From assembly GCA_002748425.1 (NCBI GenBank), contig PDSJ01000013.1, forward strand, positions 184,494-248,493: 64,000 nucleotides of DNA, read 5' to 3'. Below the pieces are notes generated by a model. The model searched no databases. It was not told where the DNA came from and saw only the letters and a list, made by a program, of their open reading frames with translations. The stretch is from a candidate division KSB3 bacterium. GTDB lineage: Bacteria; Moduliflexota; Moduliflexia; Moduliflexales; Moduliflexaceae. Positions 36,635-45,617 of this stretch are shown in pieces (positions within the stretch are counted from its first letter, which is position 1; each line of letters starts with the position of its first letter). The translations under genes and the position numbers were made by a program.

Positions 36635-39088
36635 CTAGTGTTCAATCTCTGAGATAACGTGCTGCTCCTCCAACTCTTCATCAGTACATTTAAAAGCCGG
36701 TCTCTCATGTTCGATGATAACATCGATCCGTCCGTGTTCTGCAAAACGGCCTTTGAGCACTTCTTCCGCCAAAGGATCTTCGAGATAGCGCTGAATGATG
36801 CGCCTCAGAGGACGCGCTCCATACGCCGGATTAAAGCCTTTTTGAATCAGCCAGGTTTTTGCTTCGGGCGAGAGTCGGAGTTCCAAATCCCGTTTCTGCA
36901 ATTGTGTGTTCACTTCGTCAAGCATAATTTCAACAATTTGACTGATATGCGTCTTATCAAGCGGATGGAAGGTGATGGTGCCATCGAGGCGATTGAGAAA
37001 TTCGGGATTGAACACCCGCTTGAGTTCTCCCTGAATCATGCTGTTCATACGATCAAAGCTACGCGTCTCACTTGCCTGCTGAAAACCGAGGGAACTGCTT
37101 TTTTCAAGCGCACGTGCGCCAAGGTTTGAGGTCATGATCAACACGGTATTCTTAAAATTCACGACGCGCCCCATACTATCGGTCAATTGCCCGTCGTCCA
37201 GGACTTGTAAAAGAATATTGAAAATATCAGGATGTGCTTTTTCAATTTCATCCAGCAGAATAACGGAATAAGGCCGGCGGCGCACTCGTTCTGTAAGCAG
37301 CCCACCTTCATCATGACCGACATAGCCCGGAGGAGAACCAATCAGACGTGAGGCGGAGAACTGTTCCATACATTCGGACATATCGATTCGCAGCAGCGCC
37401 GATTCGTCTCTGAACAGGAACGCTGCTAATGCTTTCGAAAGCTCGGTTTTCCCAACTCCTGTCGGCCCTGAGAACATAAAAGCTCCGATCGGACGCTTCA
37501 GATTCCGAAAGCCGGTTCGTGAACGCCGAATCGCCTTGCAGACAGCAGCGACAGCAGCATCCTGGCCGATGATCCGTTTATGAAGCTCTTCTTCCATTCG
37601 CAGAAGCCGTTGCGACTCATCTTCCCCGATTTTTTTGAGTGGAATGCCGGTCCATGCCGATGAAACAACGGCAATATCCTCTTCGGTAACAACCGGGCAG
37701 ACGTTCTCACGACTCTTGCGCCAATCGGATTTCAACACTTCCAATTTTCGACGAAACTGACGTTCCCGGTCACGCAGCACAGCAGCTCGTTCAAAATCCT
37801 GAGCCGCGACAGCGTCTTCCTTAAAGCGCTTGACCTTTTTCACTGTGGCATAAATTTTTTGAAACCCGGGCGGATAGCTATAGCCCTCGATCTTTCTTCT
37901 GGAGCACGCTTCATCGATCACATCGATCGCTTTATCAGGAAAAAAGCGATCTGTGATATATTGTTCGGCGAGTGTTACAGCAAGGCGTATACTGTCATCC
38001 GGGAGTTTAACCTTATGATAGCGCTCATACTTTTCCCGCAAGCCTTTCAAAATGTTGATGGTTTCATCTGACGAGGGAGGACTGATGAAAACACTCTGGA
38101 AACGCCTGGCGAGCGCCCCGTCTTTTTCAATATATTTCCGAAATTCTTCAGGTGTGGTAGCGCCGATACACCGAACATCTCCCCGGGCCAGAGCAGGTTT
38201 AAGCATGTTAGAGGCATCGATCGATCCTTCTGCCCCGCCCGCCCCGATGAGGGTATGGATTTCATCGACAAAGAGAATGATTTCCTGTGAATTCCGAATT
38301 TCTCTGACCACTGTCTTCAAGCGCTCTTCAAACTGGCCCCGATACTTTGTACCAGCCACCAGAGCACCAAGATCAAGAGAGATCACGCGTGTATTTCGAA
38401 GCGGTTCCGGCACGTCGCCCTGCACGATTCTCCGGGCCAGTCCTTCGACAATGGCCGTCTTTCCGACTCCAGGCTCGCCGAGCAGGACCGGAGTGTTTTT
38501 TGTCCGACGACTGAGGATCTGAACGATCCGTTCCATTTCATCGTGGCGTCCAACGATCGGATCCAATCGATCCTCACGGGCAAGATCAGTGAGATCGATG
38601 CTGAACTGTCTTAAGACCTTCAGCTCTTTCACTTCTTGTTCCCGTTTTCTGGCGGCAGCGAGCAAGTCCAGCACCAGAGTCTTCAGCCGATCCTCAGTCA
38701 CGCCGTAGTCGACCAGGACCCTCGACGCTATATTATAATGCTCCCGGAAGATGCCTAACAGCAAATGTTCAGTACCGATATACGTATGATTGAAATACCG
38801 GGCATATTCCACGGCATATTCCAGCGCGTTTTTGGCAGCCGTGGTAAAAGGGATTTCTTTAAGCTCATACGTCGCCTTTCCTCGTGGCAATCGGGCCTCG
38901 ATCTCCTGTCGCAGCACAGAAGCATCGAGCTGCAGTTCCTGCAGGCATGCCGCTGCGATGCCTTTTCCCTCTTTCAATAATCCAAGAAAAAGGTGTTCGC
39001 AGTCGAGACTGTGGCTTTTCAAGCGTCCTGCCTCATTTCTCGCTTTCACAATGACTTTTCTTGCGCGTTCTGTAAACCGTCTAAACAT
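36635..39088 (-). CDS. clpC: AAA+ unfoldase ClpC
   Basis: Unfoldase that feeds ClpP; 817 aa, typical. Clp-N double repeat (residues 1-145), NBD1 with GEPGVGKT and [17 protein letters not shown]-containing middle domain (residues about 410-460, [19 protein letters not shown]) and NBD2 with GPTGVGKT and [15 protein letters not shown]. The M-domain and N-domain mark it as ClpC, not ClpA or ClpB. In Bacillus ClpC degrades proteins phosphorylated on Arg by McsB, and mcsB lies directly upstream here. The ATG at 39088 has GAGAAGG 4-10 bases upstream. bamA follows after 85 bases. No ClpP in window. Confidence 0.95.
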   Translation of the reverse strand: MFRRFTERARKVIVKARNEAGRLKSHSLDCEHLFLGLLKEGKGIAAACLQELQLDASVLRQEIEARLPRGKATYELKEIPFTTAAKNALEYAVEYARYFNHTYIGTEHLLLGIFREHYNIASRVLVDYGVTEDRLKTLVLDLLAAARKREQEVKELKVLRQFSIDLTDLAREDRLDPIVGRHDEMERIVQILSRRTKNTPVLLGEPGVGKTAIVEGLARRIVQGDVPEPLRNTRVISLDLGALVAGTKYRGQFEERLKTVVREIRNSQEIILFVDEIHTLIGAGGAEGSIDASNMLKPALARGDVRCIGATTPEEFRKYIEKDGALARRFQSVFISPPSSDETINILKGLREKYERYHKVKLPDDSIRLAVTLAEQYITDRFFPDKAIDVIDEACSRRKIEGYSYPPGFQKIYATVKKVKRFKEDAVAAQDFERAAVLRDRERQFRRKLEVLKSDWRKSRENVCPVVTEEDIAVVSSAWTGIPLKKIGEDESQRLLRMEEELHKRIIGQDAAVAAVCKAIRRSRTGFRNLKRPIGAFMFSGPTGVGKTELSKALAAFLFRDESALLRIDMSECMEQFSASRLIGSPPGYVGHDEGGLLTERVRRRPYSVILLDEIEKAHPDIFNILLQVLDDGQLTDSMGRVVNFKNTVLIMTSNLGARALEKSSSLGFQQASETRSFDRMNSMIQGELKRVFNPEFLNRLDGTITFHPLDKTHISQIVEIMLDEVNTQLQKRDLELRLSPEAKTWLIQKGFNPAYGARPLRRIIQRYLEDPLAEEVLKGRFAEHGRIDVIIEHERPAFKCTDEELEEQHVISEIEH

Positions 39089-39193
39089 AAGACCTTCTCG
39101 CTGCAAACACTCAACGTTTTCGCTGTGGTACGGGACTCACAACATAGTATCATGCTCTGCAAGCGATATAATTTGCGTATAGTTACGGATAAA

Positions 39194-40273
39194 TTATGCG
39201 ATCTCCGTCCTCATGATTGTCGCGATCCCCTCCCGAAGCACACGAGCCCGGAACTCATCATCGCCTTTGACCTGTATGCCGGAATGTGCTCTATGCCGCT
39301 CCTGCAATTGTGCATGACGTATATGCGCCGTTTGTATACGTCGCGACAGGCGATCAAAACCATAGAGATGCCGCATGCGAACAGGTCCTGAGAAAAACGT
39401 TCTTCGAAGAGTCAACGGATGAAAACCAATACAAACACAGAGACGACACAGCGCAATAATATGCAAAGCATTTGCCAGTGATAACGATCCGGCCTGACAA
39501 AGTTGCCGCCTCACTCGGCGTACTCGCCAGTGAAACAGCTTCACGGGGCCCCTGACAAGGGAAATACGCGCCATGCGTTCATATTGAATGAGCTGGAGAC
39601 AGTAACGCCGACACCGTTCCGCACTTGCGTGAAGCGTTTGTGTGTACGGGACAGGCATGGAAAGCTGTACACGATAGCCTTCTGCCCGACTTCCCTCTCC
39701 GTAAGCGCCCCTGATGCTGCACCCTGCCTGAACAAAGCTTTTGAGAAGTGGAATGAGCTTTCCCAGCATCGTTAAGCCCGGCAGAAACATCATAACGGAA
39801 ATTCGAATTCCGCTTCCAGTATTTTGAGGGCAGGTGGTCAGATAACCGTCAGCCTCTGAATACGCGAACGGCAGCAGCCCGTGCAAGCACCGTTCGAGAC
39901 GCCGCGCCGCACGGCAGCATATTCTCAAGGCCAGTCCGGGAACAAGCGCTTGAATTCTCAGGTGGTCTTCCTCATTGACAAGAACAGAGAGCTTCTGCGT
40001 TTTCAATGCAATCACCGCAGCGGATCTGACAGATGTCGCGGATAAATGACTGATCAGCTGCTCTTCTTCCAAGATTTTTCGTTCCAGAGCATTCAGCCTG
40101 TCGAGCAGTAACAGAGCGCTCTCCTGCCCGCAGCTTTTCTTTTGCAAAGCATGACAGACACGTTCCAGCACCTCCTGTCGCTGCAAACCCGTCGCCTTAT
40201 CAGGAAAAGGATACTGACGCAGATTGCGCGCGATCCGCACTCGTGTACTTATGACATAGGCCGGGAAGCTCAT
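39194..40273 (-). CDS. mcsB: Protein-arginine kinase McsB-like (ATP:guanido phosphotransferase)
   Basis: 359 aa, similar to Bacillus McsB (363). STRVRIARNL near the N-terminus, VLVNEEDHLRIQ with the catalytic glutamates, TTCPQNTGSGIRISVMM with the active Cys and phosphate-binding Arg, and RGAYGEGSRAEGY. The segment that follows, ISNQxTLG in classical McsB, is LSMPVPYTQ, and the protein is strongly Arg-rich. The C-terminal RRIQTAHIRHAQLQERH resembles the allosteric phosphoarginine-binding helix. Overlaps lolD by 4 bases; clpC follows after 105 bases. Probably an active kinase, but divergent; no mcsA or ctsR nearby. Confidence 0.85.
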   Translation of the reverse strand: MSFPAYVISTRVRIARNLRQYPFPDKATGLQRQEVLERVCHALQKKSCGQESALLLLDRLNALERKILEEEQLISHLSATSVRSAAVIALKTQKLSVLVNEEDHLRIQALVPGLALRICCRAARRLERCLHGLLPFAYSEADGYLTTCPQNTGSGIRISVMMFLPGLTMLGKLIPLLKSFVQAGCSIRGAYGEGSRAEGYRVQLSMPVPYTQTLHASAERCRRYCLQLIQYERMARISLVRGPVKLFHWRVRRVRRQLCQAGSLSLANALHIIALCRLCVCIGFHPLTLRRTFFSGPVRMRHLYGFDRLSRRIQTAHIRHAQLQERHRAHSGIQVKGDDEFRARVLREGIATIMRTEIA

Positions 40274-40965
40274 GGGCCTGTCTGCGCCGTATCACGCTGA
40301 ATCACGCCGTCGCTGAGCTTGATAATTCTTCCAGTGAGACGGGCAAGCTGTTCATTATGTGTTACCAGGACAATAACAATTCCAGTCTCTTGATTCAATG
40401 TCAGCAGGAGATCGCTGATCGAATCGCCTGTTTTCGTGTCAAGGTTTCCCGTCGGTTCATCGGCGAACAAAATACTTGGCCTGTTGACAATGGCTCTCGC
40501 GATTGCGACCCGTTGCTGCTCGCCTCCGGAAAGCTCTCCGGGCTTGTGAGCGAGCCGCGCACTCAAGCCAACCTGTTCAAGGGCATGCAAGGCCTGGTCA
40601 TGGGCCTGCCGCTTTGGACACCTGTGAATCAACAGCGGCATCATCACATTTTCCAGGGCTGTGAATTCCGGGAGCAAATGATGAAATTGAAAAACAAAAC
40701 CGATATACTGGTTACGGAATTTCGCCAATGCATTGTCGGAAAGACGGAAAATATCAGTGTCTTCGTAAAAGACCGTCCCGAACGACGGGCGGTCAAGAGC
40801 TCCCAGCAGATGCAGAAGCGTACTTTTCCCGGCTCCTGAAGCCCCAACAATGGAAATAATCTCTCGGCGCTCAATGTCAAGATCAGATTCCTTGAGAACG
40901 TGAAGCGTTTCCGCTCCGATTTGAAAATCTTTACCGACGCCTTTTGCGCGGATATAGCTACTCAT
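40270..40965 (-). CDS. lolD: Lipoprotein-release ABC ATPase LolD
   Basis: Energises extraction of outer-membrane lipoproteins from the inner membrane; 231 aa (E. coli 233). Walker [17 protein letters not shown]-loop [19 protein letters not shown] with the LolD motif, signature [15 protein letters not shown], Walker [13 protein letters not shown], switch His VTHNEQL. The start overlaps the lolC stop by 8 bases, and the end overlaps mcsB by 4, so these three genes are one transcript. Confidence 0.95.
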   Translation of the reverse strand: MSSYIRAKGVGKDFQIGAETLHVLKESDLDIERREIISIVGASGAGKSTLLHLLGALDRPSFGTVFYEDTDIFRLSDNALAKFRNQYIGFVFQFHHLLPEFTALENVMMPLLIHRCPKRQAHDQALHALEQVGLSARLAHKPGELSGGEQQRVAIARAIVNRPSILFADEPTGNLDTKTGDSISDLLLTLNQETGIVIVLVTHNEQLARLTGRIIKLSDGVIQRDTAQTGP

Positions 40966-42208
40966 AACGCAATATCACCACAGGATCCAGCTTCGATGCC
41001 TGCCTGGCCGGATAGATCGTTGAAAGAAAACAGATGGTCAGCGAAGCCAGAATGACGAGCAGCACATCAGGAAGAGTCACGGAAAAAGGCAGATGATCCA
41101 AAAAATAGGCCCCTCCATCCAGCGGGATGAGTTTTTTGGCATCGGCAACCCAGCAAAACAGCAAAGCGATGACAGAGCCAAGCGCGGTCCCAGCCACTCC
41201 AATGACCGACCCTTCATACATAAAAATTTTCATGATACTAGCGCGGCTGGCTCCCATGGACCTGAGAATTGCGATATCGGCATGTTTATCCATGACCATC
41301 ATCACCAGTGTGCTGATGATATTAAAGGCAGCCACCAGGACAATTAAGGCCAGGATTAAAAACATGGCTAATTTTTCAAGATTAATCGCCGAAAACAGGC
41401 TCTGGTTCATTTCAGCCCAATTCTGTACCTCATAACGCGGCCCGAGGACCCGCAGCAGCTCCCTGGACACGGCCTGTGTCTCTTCAACATCATTCAGGCG
41501 GATTTCCAGCCCCGACACAGCAGTCCCCATGCTAAAAAAGCGTTGAGCAGCTGTCAAGGAAATATAGGCCAGCCCAGCGTCATATTCATAAAAGCCAGAA
41601 CTCAGAATGCCCACTACGCGGACTTTCTTTAATTTCGGAATCGGCCCTGTCGGAAGTATACGGCCCATCGGCAACAGCAATGTCACTTCGTCGCCGCTGA
41701 AGACTCCAAGCGTTTTCGCCAGTTCAAGACCGAGAATGACCCCGTCACGCTGCGGACCGCCCAGCGCATCACGATTGGGAAACTGCCGCTTCAACAGTTC
41801 GACAGAGCCTTCGAGCAAGCGTGTTTCAAGATGTTCGACCGCTTTTTTCTCGTGCGGATCGATCCCCATGACACGGATGCCTGTGACGTTGTCGACGGAA
41901 CTGATCAGCACCTGCCCGCTGACATAAGGAGCAATACTGCGAACATGCCCGAAGGAGTCAAGTTGCATGAGAAGCGCCTGAATATCGTCAATGCTGCTTC
42001 CATGCTGTCGGATCACAATATGCGCCATCGTCCCGAGAATTTTATCGCGAATATCGTTCTTAAATCCGGTCATCACAGCCAAAACAACAATCAGAGCCGT
42101 GACCCCAAGCGCAACACCGCCAACAGAGATAACACTGATAAGAGAGATAAATACTTGTTTTCGTTTGGCGTTAAGATAGCGAAGACTGATAAATAACTCG
42201 TATGGCAT
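40958..42208 (-). CDS. lolC: Lipoprotein-release ABC permease LolC/LolE
   Basis: 416 aa. N-terminal MPYELFISLRYLNAKRKQVF is the family hallmark, then TM1 (VISVGGVALGVTALIVVLAV), a large periplasmic MacB-PCD-like domain (about 50-265) and three C-terminal membrane helices with LRSMGASRASIMKIFMYEGS and [18 protein letters not shown] at the end. In diderms outside gamma-proteobacteria a single LolC/E gene pairs with LolD, as here. The ATG at 42208 matches the family start; a GTG at 42247 in frame lies inside the tRNA terminator. Only 23 bases separate the terminator T-tract from the ATG. Confidence 0.95.
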   Translation of the reverse strand: MPYELFISLRYLNAKRKQVFISLISVISVGGVALGVTALIVVLAVMTGFKNDIRDKILGTMAHIVIRQHGSSIDDIQALLMQLDSFGHVRSIAPYVSGQVLISSVDNVTGIRVMGIDPHEKKAVEHLETRLLEGSVELLKRQFPNRDALGGPQRDGVILGLELAKTLGVFSGDEVTLLLPMGRILPTGPIPKLKKVRVVGILSSGFYEYDAGLAYISLTAAQRFFSMGTAVSGLEIRLNDVEETQAVSRELLRVLGPRYEVQNWAEMNQSLFSAINLEKLAMFLILALIVLVAAFNIISTLVMMVMDKHADIAILRSMGASRASIMKIFMYEGSVIGVAGTALGSVIALLFCWVADAKKLIPLDGGAYFLDHLPFSVTLPDVLLVILASLTICFLSTIYPARQASKLDPVVILRYE

Positions 42209-42229
42209 AGTGTGCAGCCGGCAAAAGAC

Positions 42230-42266
42230 AGAAAAAAAGGGAGTCACTTCTCAGCAACTCCCTTCA
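42230..42266 (-). terminator. Rho-independent terminator of tRNA-Glu
   Basis: On the minus strand AAGGGAGT (42264-42257) pairs perfectly with ACTCCCTT (42244-42237) around a 12-base loop and runs into seven T (42238-42232). It lies 8 bases behind the tRNA. The lolC ATG is 23 bases further on, leaving no space for a separate promoter. Confidence 0.85.
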
Positions 42267-42274
42267 TGTCGTAA

Positions 42275-42349
42275 CGTCCCCAGGGGGATTTGAACCCCCG
42301 TCGCCGCCGTGAAAGGGCGGTGTCCTAGGCCAGGCTAGACGATGGGGAC
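42275..42349 (-). tRNA. tRNA-Glu (UUC)
   Basis: 75-nt cloverleaf on the minus strand. Acceptor GTCCCCA pairs with TGGGGAC, discriminator G, no encoded CCA. Anticodon stem CCGCC/GGCGG with loop CTTTCAC gives anticodon TTC (42313-42311). T-loop GGTTCAAATCC is standard. Confidence 0.97.
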
Positions 42350-42386
42350 TGGATGACTTTCAATCTCTTTTCTTTGTATAAAAGTT

Positions 42387-42415
42387 ATGCTAAGAAGCAA
42401 CGGTATTTTTGTCAA
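42387..42415 (-). promoter_or_regulatory. Sigma-70-like promoter for tRNA-Glu (and possibly the lol operon)
   Basis: Minus-strand TTGACA (42415-42410), exact 17-base spacer, TAGCAT (42392-42387; 4 of 6). The tRNA 5' end is about 30 bases past the expected start point. Confidence 0.6.
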
Positions 42416-42511
42416 TAAAAAAGTGCGACATTGTGATTTTTTTTCATCAGTCTACACTCAGCGTATAACTTGAGCGAATACATAAAAGTACGCTGGACAC
42501 ATCTTCGCCCT

Positions 42512-43534
42512 TCAGCTCAGACATCTAATCCGCCACTGGTTCGGATCGAGCAGGCGATCCGGCACAATGGCGATCGAGTGAGACTCGTTGTGTTTTTTAA
42601 AATCTATCAACGCTCGCTCTGCGCCTTTTGCCTTGCTATAGGCTGCTGCGATCTTGCCAATCAGCTCAAAGTCCTCGGGATTCGGCTCTCCATCAATCAC
42701 GACAAGCGGACCGGGAATATCACGCAGTTCGGCGGTCCAACGTCCTCTGCTGTATTGTTCCAAAAATTCATTATCCACTTCATGTCGCCCGACAATGACT
42801 TTCAATGTGTCCGAAAGGCGTAAATGGCGTCCAAATTTCAGCAGTGCGCTGTCGTCTGTACTGATCTGCTCTTTCACTTTATGCGCGATTAAATCCCGAA
42901 ATCGGATCGAAAATTGAGGGTCATTCAACAAGCAGCCTCCAGCCGGCTGGTGATAGCTGAGTTTGAACGTCTTCGCAAGTGCCAGCTGCCCGGAACGGCC
43001 GCGTCCTCCGATACCCAGCAATTTCTCACGATCCACCCAGCCGTGTTGTTCTGCTATGGTTGGCTCAAGCAGTTTGGCAGATAAGGGCCGCAGCAGGCAG
43101 CCCGACAAACCGGCCGCTTTTTCGATTTGCAGCAAGGTCTGACGCTGCTGTGACATAGGACGCTGTCCGACCACTTCACCGGTAAACACAAATTGCGCCT
43201 GATGCGTTTGCATGTACTCTTTTGCTTTTCGCAGTAAAAACACTTTACAATCAATACAGGGGTTCATTTCTGAACCATAGCCATATTTCGGATGGAGCAC
43301 CACCTGCAGAAATTCTTCAGTCACGTCAATATCCTGAATTGTGACCCCAAGTTGAGCTTCAAGTGCCTCACGGGTGGTCTCAAGCGCTTTTTTCTTTGCC
43401 CGACGTTCGAGCTTCATGCTGTCGAAACCGAGAGTATAATGCAGCACATCAAGCTCAATCCCCTGGTCTTTCATCAACTTTACGGCCAAGACACTATCCA
43501 GACCTCCTGAAAACATTCCCACAGCTCGAATCAT
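42512..43534 (-). CDS. PP-loop ATPase, MnmA/ThiI-like tRNA-modification-type protein
   Basis: 340 aa. N-terminal ATP pyrophosphatase motif GMFSGGLDSVLAVKLM, then YGSEMNPCIDCKVFLLRKA with a CxxC, as in tRNA thiolases, and VFTGEVVGQRPMSQQ. The C-terminal 120 residues (KFGRHLRLSDTLKVIVGRHEVDNEFLE, then AAAYSKAKGAERALIDF) resemble the NFACT-R/DUF814 fold, a known companion of this PP-loop group. Possibly a sulfur-transferring RNA enzyme; target not known. The ATG at 43534 has GGTGAG upstream; a GTG at 43552 is less likely. Lies upstream of tRNA-Glu on the same strand with about 95 bases between. Confidence 0.8.
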   Translation of the reverse strand: MIRAVGMFSGGLDSVLAVKLMKDQGIELDVLHYTLGFDSMKLERRAKKKALETTREALEAQLGVTIQDIDVTEEFLQVVLHPKYGYGSEMNPCIDCKVFLLRKAKEYMQTHQAQFVFTGEVVGQRPMSQQRQTLLQIEKAAGLSGCLLRPLSAKLLEPTIAEQHGWVDREKLLGIGGRGRSGQLALAKTFKLSYHQPAGGCLLNDPQFSIRFRDLIAHKVKEQISTDDSALLKFGRHLRLSDTLKVIVGRHEVDNEFLEQYSRGRWTAELRDIPGPLVVIDGEPNPEDFELIGKIAAAYSKAKGAERALIDFKKHNESHSIAIVPDRLLDPNQWRIRCLS

Positions 43535-43630
43535 GACGCTCACCACCCACATTGAATAAAATAATTATCGAGAACAAGCCCACTTCAGCGCCTCAACGCT
43601 CAGAGCTCTGCGACCTGAACATCCCACGAT

Positions 43631-43978
43631 CTATTCTTTATACTCCATATACCCCTGGCTAAAAAAGTCAAGTTCAGGCGACGGCTTTTCCCTGGATCGT
43701 GACGATGCACGAGTGTTCCATGACGGCATTTTTTGATGCTGTATTCCAGAACAGGTCTGCCTGTTCTTTCTTTCATCCTGGCAGACAGCTTGAAAACTTT
43801 CATCAAGAAATCTGCGACACTCCGGGCATTTCATAACATGAGTCGCATCGAAACGCGCATGGCAACTGGGACACCTCACAGCACCCGCCATCTTGCGGGC
43901 CACACGTAAGCGTTCCGACAAGAACCTTCCGGCTTCGACATGTTTCGGGATTTCAGGATCGTTGTCATACTGTGACAT
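43631..43978 (-). CDS. Small zinc-ribbon protein of unknown function
   Basis: 115 aa. Two CxxC pairs, CPSCHARFD and CPECRRF, 13 residues apart, build a likely zinc ribbon; before it is a basic helix (RFLSERLRVARKMAG). The C-terminal 45 residues are Ser/Arg-rich and low complexity. A strong GGGAGG 8 bases before the ATG fixes the start; in-frame codons further up are not needed. It lacks the UVR motif, so it is not McsA. About 95 bases upstream of the PP-loop gene on the same strand. Confidence 0.72.
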   Translation of the reverse strand: MSQYDNDPEIPKHVEAGRFLSERLRVARKMAGAVRCPSCHARFDATHVMKCPECRRFLDESFQAVCQDERKNRQTCSGIQHQKMPSWNTRASSRSREKPSPELDFFSQGYMEYKE

Positions 43979-44226
43979 GAAAAATCCTCCCTTTATGACT
44001 CTGAGAATGGGAGAAGGAGATTTTTTTTGATTTTTTTCCTTTACAAAAGAAAAGCGGGGAGGAGAGATTTGTCTTATCAGGAGCAAGAATGCTCAGACTT
44101 TTTGTCGATCGCGAGCTTCCACACGACGAGCGAGTGCATTCGCTATGTTCAGATCGCAAGAGCGCCCTTCTGGAGCGTGCAAAAGGGCAGACAATCAGCA
44201 CCACGTGCACGTATGCTATGTCCCCT

Positions 44227-44295
44227 GTTGTCGCTTCTGAAAGCTGCGAGGAGGACCAGTCCTTGCAGCTTTCGCCTTGTTAAGAGTGCGACAAC
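44227..44295. ncRNA. Nested-hairpin element in gene-poor 0.7 kb; strand unknown
   Basis: GTTGTCGC (44227-44234) pairs perfectly with GCGACAAC (44288-44295). Inside, GAAAGCTGC (44239-44247) pairs perfectly with GCAGCTTTC (44265-44273), and AGGA/TCCT closes the apical loop. In total 21 base pairs with a 4/14 asymmetric internal loop. The surrounding 43979-44673 has no credible gene. A further stem GAGCA/TGCTC near 44085-44098 is followed by T5 on the + strand. A minus-strand TTGACA (44437-44432) lacks a good -10. Family not recognised. Confidence 0.4.
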
Positions 44296-44673
44296 CAATT
44301 TCTGCCTGGAAAAATTTTCTCCTTCCAAAATTGTATATCGACTCCCTACGCAGCATTCATCCTTATACATGCCTGCGTACAATAGCATGCAACACTTTAT
44401 GAGAGAAGACATTCACCTGAATGAAAAAATTTGTCAAGCATAAAATTCTACTAACTATCAATATTTTAAGAAGATAGATCTTTTTGTGAATTTTTCTCTT
44501 TGTTGTACATCAGGGATCTATGCATACACTAAGAGAGTAACACTCATAAAAACAAACACTTAGCTATAATCAAGCGTTTCCGTCTCTCATTTCATGACTG
44601 TTCGTGAACACCTGAGATCGTGCTGTTGGGAAAGGGGGCAGTGGAGGTTTTTTAGGCAGGCCGCCAGCAAAGA

Positions 44674-45276
44674 CTAGGTCCAAAATTTTCCACAGCAGTC
44701 TTTATATTTTATCCCGCTGCCGCAGGGACAAAGGTCATTCATGGTCCTTGGGGAAGGAATAAAAGGACCGATATTACGTGTGCTGTGCAAATTTTTCAAA
44801 AATTCATTGAGTGCTTCACTATCATCCGCCTCCTCACGCTCTGCGTCGTCAAACTCTTCAGGTTCATCATCCTCAAATTGCAACAGAGAAAAATGCTCGT
44901 TCGAGCGATGGAGGTTTCGAGCCAGCAAGAGGATCGGAATGCCCAGCCCTGCTGTGCAGGCTGTTGCTAACATCACCAGAATACTCTGAAAGACACCGAT
45001 TATTTCCTGCTGAAACACACGTTGAGTGACAAACGAAAGCAAGACTCCCAAGCCGACAATTGCGCCGGACATCACGATCAGGACCAGCCCTAAAATGAGA
45101 AACGTTACAGCCCCGGACATGATCAAAGAGCCGTATTGCTTAACAAAACTGTTCTCACGCATACACCACACGTCTTCCTCAAAAAAACTGCGTCCCGGCA
45201 GTTTTCGGAAAATACAAACATCTTTTCCTGAAATTTTCAGAGGGAGATCCGAAGAGATTCCGTCTTCGCCCTCCAT
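44674..45276 (-). CDS. Membrane protein with C-terminal SEC-C metal-binding motif
   Basis: 200 aa. Two hydrophobic segments (about 50-78 and 92-118), a strongly acidic stretch (DDEPEEFDDAEREEADDSE), and at the C-terminus LCPCGSGIKYKDCCG, the SEC-C zinc motif known from SecA and many small proteins. The N-terminal 40 residues carry a charged soluble part. ATG at 45276 is chosen; a TTG at 45297 and ATG at 45162 are alternatives, and none has a strong SD. Function unknown; a SecA/ribosome-associated chaperone role is only suggested by the motif. Confidence 0.78.
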   Translation of the reverse strand: MEGEDGISSDLPLKISGKDVCIFRKLPGRSFFEEDVWCMRENSFVKQYGSLIMSGAVTFLILGLVLIVMSGAIVGLGVLLSFVTQRVFQQEIIGVFQSILVMLATACTAGLGIPILLLARNLHRSNEHFSLLQFEDDEPEEFDDAEREEADDSEALNEFLKNLHSTRNIGPFIPSPRTMNDLCPCGSGIKYKDCCGKFWT

Positions 45277-45436
45277 CGCACTATGCTTATAATGCAATTA
45301 TAATTAATGAGATCCGGCAGACCTTGTCAAGAAGCAAATCGGAGAAAGGGAAAAAATTTCCCGGCAGCAAACTCAACTTGTTATTCTTTCAGCAATTAGC
45401 ACTTGCGGCTTTTCTTCTTCCCTGAGAAATTTTTAT

Positions 45437-45465
45437 TTGACAGAAACAAAAAAGCCCGCTAAGAT
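45437..45465 (+). promoter_or_regulatory. Sigma-70-like promoter for the exopolysaccharide gene
   Basis: TTGACA (45437-45442), exact 17-base spacer, TAAGAT (45460-45465; 4 of 6). The expected leader to the GTG at 45618 is about 145 bases and contains a strong GGGAGG (45538-45543) in front of a 5-codon open frame (45549-45566). The rest of 45298-45617 shows nothing else. Confidence 0.5.
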
Positions 45466-45617
45466 ACAAATTATTGTCACGCTTGGCCTGAAAGGTTCCG
45501 GCATCTGAGAATGCTTTCTGCCTACAACAGCACTTCAGGGAGGAAATCGTGCCCATTCATGAGTGATCGGTAAAACGCTCTCGAGCACTCTTTGGAATCG
45601 GCACGAAAAAAGCATCT

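Noticed and set aside
36550..36744. Longer BamA start at 36744
   Set aside because: Would overlap clpC by about 110 bases and put 65 charged residues in front of a clear signal peptide.
43631..43978. Zinc-ribbon protein as a McsA partner of McsB
   Set aside because: It has two CxxC pairs but no UVR motif, and is not in the mcsB operon.
44027..44443. 138-aa open frame on the + strand
   Set aside because: No SD, no family resemblance, Cys/Ser/Arg-rich composition unlike neighbours, and it overlaps the structured element and the leader of the zinc-ribbon gene.
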